Source: Saprospiraceae bacterium (GTDB taxonomy: Bacteria > Bacteroidota > Bacteroidia > Chitinophagales > Saprospiraceae). Taken from it: DNA of 64,000 nucleotides. Of the stretch, positions 8,670-18,154 are shown one piece after another; the stretch's first letter is position 1; the number at the start of each line of letters is the position of its first letter. Location of the stretch: contig JAIYCH010000022.1 in NCBI GenBank assembly GCA_027488135.1, positions 62,001 to 126,000 of the forward strand. The letters run 5' to 3'. The position numbers were made by a program, and so were the translations under genes. Below the pieces are notes generated by a model. That model saw only the letters and a list, made by a program, of their open reading frames with translations. It ran no database searches and was not told where the DNA came from.

Positions 8670-9287
8670 TTATCTCATTGGAGGACGACGTCTTTTACCT
8701 TTGCCTGCTCCAGCAACTCTCATGGTTTGGCCTGCTCCCATTCTGGAAGCAGCTTTCATTTGTCCCTGATTAGCCAAGGACTTTTCAAACTGCTTAATTT
8801 GTTCTTTTAATGTACTTTCAGTAACTTTTAGCTGCTTTATCGTTCTCATGTGAATTTCTGCTATCTTCCACTTCCCTTTGGATGCAGAAATATTAGCCAG
8901 TTGTAATTCAATCATAGCCTTCTCATTATCAGAAGGTAACTCAATAGCTTGTGCTTTTTTCAAATAAAGCTCTCCTTCATCAATATTTTTCTTGGCTATT
9001 AAAACAGAGCCTTTTAATAGATAAAAATAAGCTCTATTTGTTGTGTAAAGCCAATCCGGCTTTAATACAAGATTAAGTCTTTTTTCCGTAGCATCATAAT
9101 CGCCTGTTTGCATTAGGTTCGAAGCAGATTGCACGGTTCCTAAAAATACATATCCAGCAATTAAAATGGGAAGTGCCAGATAAAATGGAAAAGCATACCA
9201 AAACCCCAGATAAATATTAAGCAGTATGGCCACTGGAATAAAAAGCGCAATTAAAGCAAATCGTAAATAAATATTGATCGACAACAT
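8670..9287 (-). CDS. Membrane protein with TPR-like tail, function unknown
   Basis: 205 aa. Two hydrophobic segments fill residues about 7-50 (IALFIPVAILLNIYLGFWYAF and LPILIAGYVFLG). A helical region with TPR-like pairs follows (ATEKRLNLVL; YFYLLKGSVLIAKKNIDEGELYLKKA; ANISASKGKWKIAEIHM). The last 25 residues are extremely basic and Gly-rich (MRVAGAGKGKRRRPPMR), which could bind nucleic acid or phospholipid headgroups. No named family is recognised. It is a single gene with its own promoter variant (9304-9311). Confidence 0.8.
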   Translation of the reverse strand: MLSINIYLRFALIALFIPVAILLNIYLGFWYAFPFYLALPILIAGYVFLGTVQSASNLMQTGDYDATEKRLNLVLKPDWLYTTNRAYFYLLKGSVLIAKKNIDEGELYLKKAQAIELPSDNEKAMIELQLANISASKGKWKIAEIHMRTIKQLKVTESTLKEQIKQFEKSLANQGQMKAASRMGAGQTMRVAGAGKGKRRRPPMR

Positions 9288-9303
9288 AATTTTCAGTTTA
9301 ACG

Positions 9304-9311
9304 CGAATATA
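9304..9311 (-). promoter_or_regulatory. -7 element variant (TATATTCG)
   Basis: Minus-strand TATATTCG, one base from TAnnTTTG, 17 bases before the start at 9287. The same T-to-C variant occurs at 25322, 32686 and 54093. Confidence 0.45.
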
Positions 9312-9361
9312 AGATTAATGAGGCAAGAATTAGTCATATAGGACTAAAAAAGACTGTTAAA

Positions 9362-10375
9362 TTAATTGAAACTTCGTGTTAATCCAGAACCAATTTTATC
9401 GTAAAATGAATTGATGTAACCTTCTAAATCTATCTTTACCTCCATTTCAAGCCCTTTTTGCTTTTTTATTAAATCAATAAAAGAAGGCTTTAAAGCTATA
9501 AATTTTTGAATCTCACTTTGGTATAATGAATCACTCTCGTCTGCCTCGAGAAGTAATCTATCCCTGATTTTTTTCTGGTTGTAATCTTTATTAGGCACAG
9601 CATAAGAAACATTGACAAATCCCGAGAAATCAAAATCATAAGGAACAATATACATTTTTCCGTTTTCCTTCGACTGGTATATGTCCATATTTTTTGAAAT
9701 GGCCGTTGACCAGTCCACATTACCAATCAGATATTGGAAAAGTCCATGGGTCCTAAAATTATTATCGTCGAAATTTGATCTATGAAGATTAAAAGTATCT
9801 TTCATTTCACTTAAATTATGCCTTTTCTCGAAAGATGATTTATCTTCTAATAAAATGGCCATTCCTACTATTTTATTATCACTTTTGGTGTCTTGGTAGG
9901 TTATTTTTAATAGTTTAGACCTATAACTCAATGGGGAAATCTGCTGATACAACTGATAAGCAAGAAACTCTTTAACCATATTAACATCCCCTTCTTCTCC
10001 TTCTAAACAGTGAGTTACTAATTTATATTCGTCCGCTTTAGATAAACCATTAGCATTTAATTCTGATTTATTGAAATTCAACTTAAGCGGAGGGAAACCG
10101 CACATGCGGCGTCTATATTTACCGCGTAAATTAATATTTACTGAAAAACTTAGATTTTTTCCTGCGGCAGATTTAAAAACGAAAGTGCCGCCTATTTTAT
10201 CCTCATTGTACCTGTTGTTGATTAAAGAATCAAGATTCAAAGAGATGGTAACAGATACATAATTCTTTCCATCCAGAAGATCAAAAAGATCTGGCTTAGC
10301 AAAAGAATTGCTTCCTGCCATACTAGTGGCAGAAAGCAATCCAAATAATATACAATAAATAAAACTATTTTTCAT
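9362..10375 (-). CDS. CotH-like secreted protein
   Basis: 337 aa with a signal peptide (about 1-26). The sequence carries the pattern of the CotH kinase-like family: an NINLRGKYRRRMCGFPPLKLNF block (about 78-99), a FLAYQLYQQISPLSYRSKLLKITY helix/strand, and the hallmark FQYLIGNVDWS...YIVPYDFDFSGFV (about 212-253), where the D-F-D motif corresponds to the CotH metal/active region. CotH proteins are atypical secreted kinases or structural proteins; activity here is inferred only. Its ATG overlaps the stop of the upstream barrel gene by one base (TAATG at 10375), so the two are translationally coupled and probably act together at the outer membrane. Confidence 0.62.
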   Translation of the reverse strand: MKNSFIYCILFGLLSATSMAGSNSFAKPDLFDLLDGKNYVSVTISLNLDSLINNRYNEDKIGGTFVFKSAAGKNLSFSVNINLRGKYRRRMCGFPPLKLNFNKSELNANGLSKADEYKLVTHCLEGEEGDVNMVKEFLAYQLYQQISPLSYRSKLLKITYQDTKSDNKIVGMAILLEDKSSFEKRHNLSEMKDTFNLHRSNFDDNNFRTHGLFQYLIGNVDWSTAISKNMDIYQSKENGKMYIVPYDFDFSGFVNVSYAVPNKDYNQKKIRDRLLLEADESDSLYQSEIQKFIALKPSFIDLIKKQKGLEMEVKIDLEGYINSFYDKIGSGLTRSFN

Positions 10376-12864
10376 TAAAAGCTATTATCGCCTCCATCAT
10401 CTTTTAGATCCCGGTTATTAACTCTTTTAGTTCTTTCTTTAGGCGCTTTAAAATCTAACTTACCAAAACGAAGACTAAAATTAATACCATAAGATCTTTG
10501 AGCAAAGGCATTCTCACTACGTTGATAGAAATTTGTGCCCTCCAATTCATTAATGAAACGCAAATCACGGCTAAACGGTTGAACGGCTACGATACCAATA
10601 GAACCTTTCTTCTTCCAGATATCTTTTTGAATGGCAATGCTCATCCGTTGGTAAGATGCTCTTGTTCCCTGTAAGCTGGCACGTGGAGAGCTATAAAAGC
10701 CATTGATTTCAAATTTGAAATTTGCAGGTAAAGTAACTGTAGAACTTAAATTACCATTCCATACGATAGCTTCATTTGTAAGCACTCTGCCGTCAATATT
10801 TCCTGAAACATTATACAGAGATACATTGACACCACCTCGAAGGGACAATTTGTCTTTTATGTTTGCTGAACTGAACAAATTCACCCCATAATTTCTGTTT
10901 ATTCCAATATTTCTGAAGGAATTTATACTTACGCCTTCTTTTGATATCGTTAAGAAAGATTCAATAACGTCATTTGTCTGTCGATAAAAAACACCAGAAT
11001 TAATTACTATTCCCTTCACAAAAGTACTATAATTAATCTCATACTGATCTGTATTTTCAGGTTCAACCTCTGGATTTCCAACGGTTACATCTCTTGGATC
11101 TTCAATCTCTACATAAGGATTTATATATCTTAAACTTGGACGCTGAATTCTTTTTGCGTAAGAAAATTTAATATTTGAAAGATTATTTAGCTTTCTGTTT
11201 AAAGTTACACTGGGTAAAAAGTTATCGTAAGTATTAGTAAAAGATACCTCACTTTTATCGTAATCCCCATTCAAAAAAGTGGACTCATACCTTGAACCTG
11301 CTATCAATCCCCATTTATCCCCTAACTTTAAATTTACAGAGGCATAGCCTGCCATTACATTTTGTACATAAAAGAAAATATCGGACCTGGTAATATCCGT
11401 TACGAAATTTTTCAAATCGTTACTATAATTTTTGTAAGCAAAATCACTATCAATATCTCTTAAAATCAGTTTAGTACCTGTTTCTAAGGTTATTTTTTTA
11501 TTAATTGGCAAAACGTAATCAATTTGGAAAGTATTCTCCAGATTGATACCCGCGTTATCATTTTTTGTATTCAAACTTAGACCGGGATCATTTCCGCTTT
11601 GAATAATTTCGTTTGTCTGATCGGACACATCACCAGAAACCTGAAAGGCAAAAACTAACTCATGTCCTGCTGTTTTAAATGTTTTTCTGTAATCAGTTGA
11701 CCAGTCAAATCCTCCTCTAATAGAAGCATTAGAACTATTTCTGGTATAAATCTGGTTTATTCCAAAATTAGGATCTGTATATGTTGCATTAGTAATATTC
11801 TCACCAGAGCGACCGAAACCTCTTAGCGAAACTGACGTATTAATACTGTTGTAAGCATTTAAATCATAAAATGCAGATAAGGTAACTCTGGGCCCATAAA
11901 AAGAACTGGAACCTGTTGATGTCTGTGATAAAATTTTTGGCAACACACCGCTTCTATCCTCCCTGTAAAACGTAGATAATGAAGGCCTTGGCCAATTAAA
12001 CCAACCGCCACCATTCAGATTTAAACCAAATCTTCCTTTGGCATAATTCATACTTAAAGAACCATTATTTGATCTTGTACCAACCGATGAATTTATGGAA
12101 CCTGTAAAGCCATCCACTGACTTACGTTTAGTAATGATATTGACTATACCAGCGGTTCCTTCTCCGTCATATCTAGCGGAAGGAGAAGTAATTACCTCTA
12201 CATTTTTAATTTGATCCGCTGGAATTGATTTTAAGGCATCCCCAGGATTACCAGAAAAAATACCTGAAGGCTTCCCGTTAATCAATATCTGAATATTACT
12301 GGAACCCCTTAACGATAAATTTCCTTCCGCGTCAACGGCCAATAATGGTACTCGTTGTAACACATCAGCAGCGTTACCACCCGCTGTAGTTAAATCCTTT
12401 TCAGCATTATAAACCAGCTTATCTATTTTATTTTCGATAGCACCAGCTTCACCTGTAACCTCAACCGCTGAAAGATCTATACTTTCAGAAGCGAGAAATA
12501 AGCTTCCCAAATCTGCATCTGGTTTTTGTGGAGTAAGTTCAATATCTGATGTTAATTTTGCTTTATACCCTATGAAAGACAGAGATAAACGATATTTACC
12601 AGCTTTAAGATTTAAAAACTTAAATGCTCCTTTTTCATCTGTTGTAGTCCCATCTTTTTGTGCCCCTGTTTTGGCGTCTATTAAAACGACTGTGGCAAAT
12701 TCGACCACTGAACGAGCTGTTGAATCAAGTACAACACCCATAATTTTACCTGTGACACCTGCACTTTGAGAAAACCCACCCGAAGGAATAACGCCAGGAG
12801 GCTGAGCATATAACTTTACAAAAGAAATAATGATAAGGAAGGTAAATAAAAATCTAAGATTCAT
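10375..12864 (-). CDS. TonB-dependent-type outer-membrane beta-barrel with carboxypeptidase-regulatory N-domain
   Basis: 829 aa with a signal peptide (1-20, ...KLYAQ). Residues about 38-115 form a CarboxypepD_reg-like domain (GKIMGVVLDSTARSVVEFAT...GKYRLSLSFIGYKA). A plug domain follows (about 130-245: NKIDKLVYNAEKDLTTAGGNAADVLQ, then DQIKNVEVITSPSARYDGEG). The remainder is strand-rich barrel ending near residue 800 and a short charged tail (NNRDLKDDGGDNSF). This is the outer membrane beta-barrel (OMP_b-brl_3) type common in Bacteroidota; the substrate is unknown. It is the first gene of a two-gene unit with the CotH-like gene. Confidence 0.92.
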   Translation of the reverse strand: MNLRFLFTFLIIISFVKLYAQPPGVIPSGGFSQSAGVTGKIMGVVLDSTARSVVEFATVVLIDAKTGAQKDGTTTDEKGAFKFLNLKAGKYRLSLSFIGYKAKLTSDIELTPQKPDADLGSLFLASESIDLSAVEVTGEAGAIENKIDKLVYNAEKDLTTAGGNAADVLQRVPLLAVDAEGNLSLRGSSNIQILINGKPSGIFSGNPGDALKSIPADQIKNVEVITSPSARYDGEGTAGIVNIITKRKSVDGFTGSINSSVGTRSNNGSLSMNYAKGRFGLNLNGGGWFNWPRPSLSTFYREDRSGVLPKILSQTSTGSSSFYGPRVTLSAFYDLNAYNSINTSVSLRGFGRSGENITNATYTDPNFGINQIYTRNSSNASIRGGFDWSTDYRKTFKTAGHELVFAFQVSGDVSDQTNEIIQSGNDPGLSLNTKNDNAGINLENTFQIDYVLPINKKITLETGTKLILRDIDSDFAYKNYSNDLKNFVTDITRSDIFFYVQNVMAGYASVNLKLGDKWGLIAGSRYESTFLNGDYDKSEVSFTNTYDNFLPSVTLNRKLNNLSNIKFSYAKRIQRPSLRYINPYVEIEDPRDVTVGNPEVEPENTDQYEINYSTFVKGIVINSGVFYRQTNDVIESFLTISKEGVSINSFRNIGINRNYGVNLFSSANIKDKLSLRGGVNVSLYNVSGNIDGRVLTNEAIVWNGNLSSTVTLPANFKFEINGFYSSPRASLQGTRASYQRMSIAIQKDIWKKKGSIGIVAVQPFSRDLRFINELEGTNFYQRSENAFAQRSYGINFSLRFGKLDFKAPKERTKRVNNRDLKDDGGDNSF

Positions 12865-13024
12865 AAGTGTTTGTAATTTAAGTACGATTTAATTTCAACC
12901 TTCTTTAATATCTTATTACTGAAAATTGTTTATCTTAAATCAGATTAATATCTAAAAAGTACACAACAATATGCCGAACAACTTAAAACAAAGTTGAACG
13001 ACAGATAATAATTGAGGGTAAAAT

Positions 13025-14932
13025 TTATCTTTTTTGTTTAAAAATCACGGTAGCCAAAGGCGGAAGATTTATTTCAATAAACTGCGTTTGATTATTCCAA
13101 ACGCCATCTATCGTATTTTTTGGTTGATTTTCATGATGTCCTGAACCAGAAAACAACTGACTATCCCCATTTAGGCATTCAACCCAGGTACCACTTAGTG
13201 GCACGCCCAATTTAAAATTTGACCTTGAAACGGGGGTTAAATTATGAATTACGACTAAGCAGTCATCCTGGGACGTACCCTTTCTGATATAGGATAAAAT
13301 ACTTTGTCCAGCATTATTATGATCAATCCATTCAAAACCAGCGGGTTCGAACTGTTTTTCAAACAGCGCTTTTTCCCCTTTATACACACGATTTAATGCT
13401 TTAACCCATTCCTGAATCCCTTTATGAAAATGGTGTTGCAATAACCACCAATCCAGGCCACGCTCAATATTCCATTCAGCGGTTTGACCAAATTCTCCCC
13501 CCATAAACAAAAGTTTTGTTCCGGGATGGGTGAACATATAACCAAAAAGCAATCTTAAGTTAGCGAAACGTTGCCATTCATCTCCAGGCATTCTACTTAT
13601 AAGTGAACCTTTTCCGTGAACCACTTCATCATGGGACAGGGGCAGCTGAAAATTTTCTGTAAAGCCATAAACCATAGAGAATGTAAGTTCGCTATGATGA
13701 TGCTTTCTATAGATAGGATCTTTTTTAAAATAATCGAGAGAATCGTGCATCCACCCCATCATCCATTTTTGTCCAAAGCCCAAACCTCCGGAAAAGGTAG
13801 GTTTTGAAACACCTGGCCAAGCTGTTGACTCTTCAGCGATAGTGTGAGTATCTGGAAATTCCCTGTAAATGGTTTCATTAAACTCTCTAAGGAATGCAAT
13901 GGCTTCAATATTTTCTTTTCCTCCGTAACAATTTGGCAACCATTGTCCTTCCTCTCTGGAATAATCCAGATACAACATAGAAGCGACAGCATCGACTCTC
14001 AAAGCATCGATATGATAGTACGTCATCCAATACAACGCATTGGAAATAAGGAAATTACGAACCTCATTACGACCATAATTAAAGATAGCGCTCCGCCAAT
14101 CAGGGTGAAAACCTTGTCGGGGATCGGCATGTTCGTACAAATGAGACCCATCGAACTGGGCTAATCCATGAGCATCTGTTGGAAAATGGGAAGGCACCCA
14201 ATCTAAAATAACACCAATACCTGCCTGATGGAGAGAATCAACTAAAAACATAAAATCTTGCGGTGTCCCAAAGCGGCTACTTGGTGCAAAATATCCGGTA
14301 ACCTGATAGCCCCACGAAGGAAAATATGGATGTTCCATAACGGGAAGTAATTCCACATGTGTAAAACCCATTTCGACCACGTACTCGACAAGTTCGACTG
14401 CTAATTCTCTATAACTCAATGAAAATAAATGATCTGAAGACTTTCTCCATGATCCAATGTGCAATTCATAAATAGACCATGGTTGAGGATTACGTGCAAT
14501 TTCCTTTCTATGTTCCAACCATTGGTTATCATTCCATGTATATTCTAAGTCCCAAACAACCGAAGCAGTATTTGGAGGAATCTCCCAGAAATAAGCATAA
14601 GGATCACCTTTTTCAAGACGACGTCCTCCTGCAGAAACAATAGCATATTTATATAAATCTCCCTTTTTTATGCCAGGAATAAACCCCTCCCAGATACCCG
14701 AACTATCTAATCTTGGGAATAATAAATGACTTTGTGTATTCCAATAATTAAAATTCCCAATAACTGAAACCTGCTGTGCATTGGGAGCCCAAACCGTAAA
14801 TTGGACACCCGCCACGCCCTCAATAATAGATATCTTACTTCCAAATTTGTCGAAAGTCTTATGATGCTTTCCAGATTTGAAAAGATAAATATCATACTCA
14901 GTAAGTAAACTCATCGGGAGAACCTGCCCCAT
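13025..14932 (-). CDS. glgB: 1,4-alpha-glucan branching enzyme
   Basis: 635 aa. It introduces alpha-1,6 branches during glycogen synthesis. An N-terminal CBM48 domain (about 35-120, VQFTVWAPNAQQVSVIGNFNYW) precedes the GH13 barrel. Catalytic residues are visible: nucleophile Asp314 (ALRVDAV), acid/base Glu367 (IAEEST) and the transition-state Asp435 (LSHDEVVHGKG). The C-terminal beta domain ends LPPLATVIFKQKR. The length fits the shorter GlgB lacking the extra N-terminal module. An alternative start six residues in (14914) is equally good. The phosphorylase of the same pathway is at 54134-55759. Confidence 0.96.
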   Translation of the reverse strand: MGQVLPMSLLTEYDIYLFKSGKHHKTFDKFGSKISIIEGVAGVQFTVWAPNAQQVSVIGNFNYWNTQSHLLFPRLDSSGIWEGFIPGIKKGDLYKYAIVSAGGRRLEKGDPYAYFWEIPPNTASVVWDLEYTWNDNQWLEHRKEIARNPQPWSIYELHIGSWRKSSDHLFSLSYRELAVELVEYVVEMGFTHVELLPVMEHPYFPSWGYQVTGYFAPSSRFGTPQDFMFLVDSLHQAGIGVILDWVPSHFPTDAHGLAQFDGSHLYEHADPRQGFHPDWRSAIFNYGRNEVRNFLISNALYWMTYYHIDALRVDAVASMLYLDYSREEGQWLPNCYGGKENIEAIAFLREFNETIYREFPDTHTIAEESTAWPGVSKPTFSGGLGFGQKWMMGWMHDSLDYFKKDPIYRKHHHSELTFSMVYGFTENFQLPLSHDEVVHGKGSLISRMPGDEWQRFANLRLLFGYMFTHPGTKLLFMGGEFGQTAEWNIERGLDWWLLQHHFHKGIQEWVKALNRVYKGEKALFEKQFEPAGFEWIDHNNAGQSILSYIRKGTSQDDCLVVIHNLTPVSRSNFKLGVPLSGTWVECLNGDSQLFSGSGHHENQPKNTIDGVWNNQTQFIEINLPPLATVIFKQKR

Positions 14933-14957
14933 ATTGTCATTATTTAAGAACGCAGGA

Positions 14958-14965
14958 CAAAACTA
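14958..14965 (-). promoter_or_regulatory. -7 element (TAGTTTTG) of glgB
   Basis: Minus-strand perfect TAnnTTTG box 25 bases before the first ATG (14932), giving a short leader of about 20 bases. It is consistent with either candidate glgB start. Confidence 0.55.
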
Positions 14966-15043
14966 AACAAACCAAGCGGTTATTTTTTATATAATTTGTT
15001 AAAACATTATAAAGACCCAATTATTTTCAAGCAACTGGAAGAA

Positions 15044-15427
15044 TCAACGCTCTTCCTCAGGCTTGCCCATCTGGTTATCCTCTTCCATTTTATAGAATAA
15101 CTCGCTGAGCCGGTACATTTCATCTAATGTGTCATCTAAATAAAAATCGATTTCGGGAATTCTTCTTACCCATTTTTTAATCCTTGCCCCTAGCGCTTGT
15201 CTAAGTCTAATTTTTTCCTCCCCAAGCAATAATAAAGGTTCTTGCTTAAACTCTGTGTTAAAAATACTTAGATAAATCTTTGCTAAGCCAAGATCAGGCG
15301 TCATTTTTACTTGCGTGACAGTAACTAATATAGTATTTCCATATATGTAGCTACCTTCTTGCTGAAGTATTTGGCTAAAATTTCTCTTAACCAGTTCTCC
15401 CGTTTGCTGTTGTTTTATCGTTTCCAT
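15044..15427 (-). CDS. rbfA: 30S ribosome-binding factor A
   Basis: 127 aa. It assists 16S rRNA 5'-end maturation and late 30S assembly. The sequence has the single KH-like fold of RbfA: opening METIKQQQTGELVKRNFSQIL, the VTVTQVKMTPDLGLAKIYLSIF core and the late RRIPEIDFYLDDTLDEMYRL helix, which is diagnostic (P-x-[IL]-x-F-x-D). The start is the canonical one for the family, and the -7 box lies only 4 bases upstream of it, implying a nearly leaderless mRNA. It is divergent from recG, with 79 bases between the starts. Confidence 0.96.
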   Translation of the reverse strand: METIKQQQTGELVKRNFSQILQQEGSYIYGNTILVTVTQVKMTPDLGLAKIYLSIFNTEFKQEPLLLLGEEKIRLRQALGARIKKWVRRIPEIDFYLDDTLDEMYRLSELFYKMEEDNQMGKPEEER

Positions 15428-15431
15428 TTGG

Positions 15432-15439
15432 CAAAAATA
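15432..15439 (-). promoter_or_regulatory. -7 element (TATTTTTG) of rbfA
   Basis: Minus-strand perfect TAnnTTTG box whose last base is 4 bases before the rbfA ATG. If used, the transcript begins at or next to the start codon. Confidence 0.5.
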
Positions 15440-15465
15440 AGTATTTTCTGAATTTCGATGTGATG

Positions 15466-15473
15466 TATCTTTG
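15466..15473 (+). promoter_or_regulatory. -7 element (TATCTTTG) of recG
   Basis: Perfect TAnnTTTG box 33 bases before the recG ATG at 15507. It is back to back with the rbfA box, so the 79-base gap holds two divergent promoters. Confidence 0.6.
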
Positions 15474-15506
15474 TTTTAACTTATTTTTGGCCTCAATTAT
15501 TCTATT

Positions 15507-17615
15507 ATGACAGAATTCCTTTCAAGCTCCATTGCCTTTCTTAAAGGAGTAGGACCGCAACGCGCCTCTTGGTTAAGTAAGGAATGGGAAATACACAGGA
15601 TCCAGGATTTATTGCAACTTTATCCATACAGACACATCGATAGAACGCAAATTATTTCCATAAAAGATTGTAGGGAAGAAGGTGCTTTTGTCCAAGTGAA
15701 AGGCATACTCCGAAGACTTGAACAACTTGGCGAAGGGTCTAAAAAAAGGTTGGCAGGTGTATTAAGAGATGAAACCGGATCCATAGATCTCATTTGGTTT
15801 ACCGGCATTTCATACCTCTACAAACAATTTGTTATCGGTCAGGAATATATCATATATGGTAAACTTCAATCTTTTAGAGACCAATTTTCTATTTCTCACC
15901 CCGAAATGGAACCTTTGTTAACTGAAAATCAAGCATTACCCTTTTCTTTTTACCCCATGTACTCTGGTACAGAAAAAAGTTCGAAAATTGGCATTGATAA
16001 CCGGTTTTTAAGAAAAGTTATAAAAGGCATTATTGAACGCCTGAACACAGATCCATTTCCAGAAGTCCTCCCCTATCATATTATAAAAAATCATAATTTA
16101 ATATCATCCCTACATGCCTATGAGTGGATACATTTTCCAAAGAACCAAAATGAACTGGATGCTGCCAGAGCGAGACTAAAGTTTGAGGAATTATTTTTTT
16201 TACAATTAAGCCTGCTTCAATTAAAATTCAACCGTCGAGAAACAGTTATTGGTTATAATTTCACTAAAATTGGTGATTATTTCAATACTTTTTATCATCA
16301 GATGTTAGCTTTCGAATTAACCGATGCCCAAAAAAGAGTACTAAAAGAAATAAGGAGGGATTTGGCGACGGGCAAACAAATGAATAGATTACTTCAGGGT
16401 GACGTAGGTTCTGGAAAAACCGTAGTTGGATTTATGACCATGCTTATGGCTTTAGATAATGGTTTTCAAGCCTTATTAATGGCCCCTACCGAAATATTAG
16501 CACAACAACACTATGCAGGTTTATCCATTTATGGCGAACAACTGGGTATTCAAGTGGCTTTTTTAACAGGAAGTGTAAAAGGAAAAAAACGAAATGAAGT
16601 GTTATCTGGGCTTGAAAATGGGAGTATTGCCATAGTTATTGGAACGCATGCCCTATTGGAAGATCCCGTTCGCTTTAAAAACTTAGGTCTGGCCATTACG
16701 GACGAACAACACCGTTTTGGCGTAGAACAACGGAGTAAATTATGGCATAAAAGTAAACCTTACCCACCTCATGTTCTGGTTATGACAGCCACTCCTATTC
16801 CAAGAACGCTCGCAATGACCGTTTATGGCGATCTCGATATATCTGTTATTGATACTTTACCTCCAGGCAGAAAACCCATACAAACTTTACATAAAAATGA
16901 AAACCACAGACTTTGGTTGATAGGATTTATGAAAGAACAAATCAAAGCGGGAAGACAAATTTATGTGGTTTATCCTCTTATTGAGGAATCTGAAAAAATG
17001 GATTTAAATAATTTAATGGAAGGATTCGAGTCTCTTTCCCGAGAATTTCCAAATCCACATTTTGGTATTAGCATGGTTCATGGAAAAATGAAGCCCGCAG
17101 ATAAAGAATGGGAAATGCAACAATTTGTAAAGGGAAATAATCAAATCATGGTGGCAACAACAGTGATTGAAGTGGGCGTAAACGTTCCTAATGCCTCGGT
17201 CATGATTATTGAAAATACAGAACGTTTTGGATTATCCCAACTTCACCAGTTACGAGGTCGTGTTGGAAGAGGGGCAGAACAATCATTTTGCATTCTGATG
17301 TCCTCATTTAAGTTATCATCAGACAGCAGAGAAAGAATTAATACCCTTGTGAGAACAAACAACGGATTTGACATTGCTGAAGCAGACTTAAGATTAAGAG
17401 GTCCGGGAAATTTGGACGGCAAACAGCAAAGTGGTACTATTCAGTTAAAATTGGCAGACCTTTCTAAAGATGGAGCCATATTGGACATCGCACGTGAAGA
17501 AGCTCTGGCCATTTTAAACATAGATCCTACGCTCTCGCAAATAGAGCATAAAGGCCTGAAATATATCCTTCATCAAACAAAAGAGACACTAAGAGGCTGG
17601 GGACGAATAAGCTGA
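15507..17615 (+). CDS. recG: ATP-dependent DNA helicase RecG
   Basis: 702 aa. It remodels stalled replication forks and Holliday junctions. An N-terminal wedge/OB region (about 1-230; FLKGVGPQRASWL, then LYPYRHIDRT) precedes the SF2 helicase core: Walker A GDVGSGKT (about 302-309), GPTEILAQQH-like motif Ia (MAPTEILAQQHY), the DEQH box (ITDEQHRFGV), motif III TATPIPRT, and motif VI QLRGRVGRG. The C-terminal TRG region is present (GPGNLDGKQQSG). Length and motif order are normal. The last 27 bases overlap the 3' end of the convergent YceI gene. Confidence 0.97.
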   Translation: MTEFLSSSIAFLKGVGPQRASWLSKEWEIHRIQDLLQLYPYRHIDRTQIISIKDCREEGAFVQVKGILRRLEQLGEGSKKRLAGVLRDETGSIDLIWFTGISYLYKQFVIGQEYIIYGKLQSFRDQFSISHPEMEPLLTENQALPFSFYPMYSGTEKSSKIGIDNRFLRKVIKGIIERLNTDPFPEVLPYHIIKNHNLISSLHAYEWIHFPKNQNELDAARARLKFEELFFLQLSLLQLKFNRRETVIGYNFTKIGDYFNTFYHQMLAFELTDAQKRVLKEIRRDLATGKQMNRLLQGDVGSGKTVVGFMTMLMALDNGFQALLMAPTEILAQQHYAGLSIYGEQLGIQVAFLTGSVKGKKRNEVLSGLENGSIAIVIGTHALLEDPVRFKNLGLAITDEQHRFGVEQRSKLWHKSKPYPPHVLVMTATPIPRTLAMTVYGDLDISVIDTLPPGRKPIQTLHKNENHRLWLIGFMKEQIKAGRQIYVVYPLIEESEKMDLNNLMEGFESLSREFPNPHFGISMVHGKMKPADKEWEMQQFVKGNNQIMVATTVIEVGVNVPNASVMIIENTERFGLSQLHQLRGRVGRGAEQSFCILMSSFKLSSDSRERINTLVRTNNGFDIAEADLRLRGPGNLDGKQQSGTIQLKLADLSKDGAILDIAREEALAILNIDPTLSQIEHKGLKYILHQTKETLRGWGRIS

Positions 17616-18131
17616 AATATATAAATCAATGTCTAAAATAATCTCATTTTTTACTTTTACCATACCCATAAGCACCGTTGGTGGCGTAAGTCCGAAATCT
17701 GTTAATAACAAATTTTTCCTTGCCGTAAATCGGTAAACATTACTAAAAGGTTGTGAAATAGTAACTAATAAATCTATCTTTCGTTTCATCCCCGCTAATG
17801 TCAGATAGGCTTCTGTGGTTACCGGACCTTCCAGTTTCCAGCGGGCATTTATGTTCTGTATAGGTATCAATACCTGGGAAATACTCAGCGTTATCGTTGG
17901 ATAATGTTCTGCTTTAAGCGTCTGATACATATCCCTGTTCATTATCTTATGCATGCAATCCAAACTTTTAGTTAACACAGTCAACTCTGCCTTTTTGAAA
18001 TTTATTTTTTGCGTTTCTGAAGAGCTCTCTGCATTAAAGGCAACGACAGAATGGGGCGGTGCACAATAACATTGAAAAGAATTTACATTGGTTTTTCCTT
18101 GTATTTGTAGCATACTTTGAGGCTGAACCAT
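17589..18131 (-). CDS. YceI-like domain protein lacking a signal peptide
   Basis: 180 aa. The sequence starts directly in the mature domain (QSMLQIQGKTNVNSFQC) and has the YceI-like succession of strands (KAELTVLTKSLDCMHKIMNRDMYQTLKAEHYPTI is the conserved helix/strand block), ending SNVYRF...TDFGLTPPTVLMGMVKVKNEIILDIDL. YceI domains are lipocalin-like barrels that bind isoprenoid or other lipids in the periplasm. No signal peptide is seen, which is odd for the family. It lies 23 bases downstream of a second, signal-bearing YceI gene whose broken end may once have led into it (see findings). Its 3' end overlaps recG by 27 bases. Confidence 0.72.
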   Translation of the reverse strand: MVQPQSMLQIQGKTNVNSFQCYCAPPHSVVAFNAESSSETQKINFKKAELTVLTKSLDCMHKIMNRDMYQTLKAEHYPTITLSISQVLIPIQNINARWKLEGPVTTEAYLTLAGMKRKIDLLVTISQPFSNVYRFTARKNLLLTDFGLTPPTVLMGMVKVKNEIILDIDLYISAYSSPAS

Positions 18132-18154
18132 TACTTTAATGAATTGCCCGGGGA

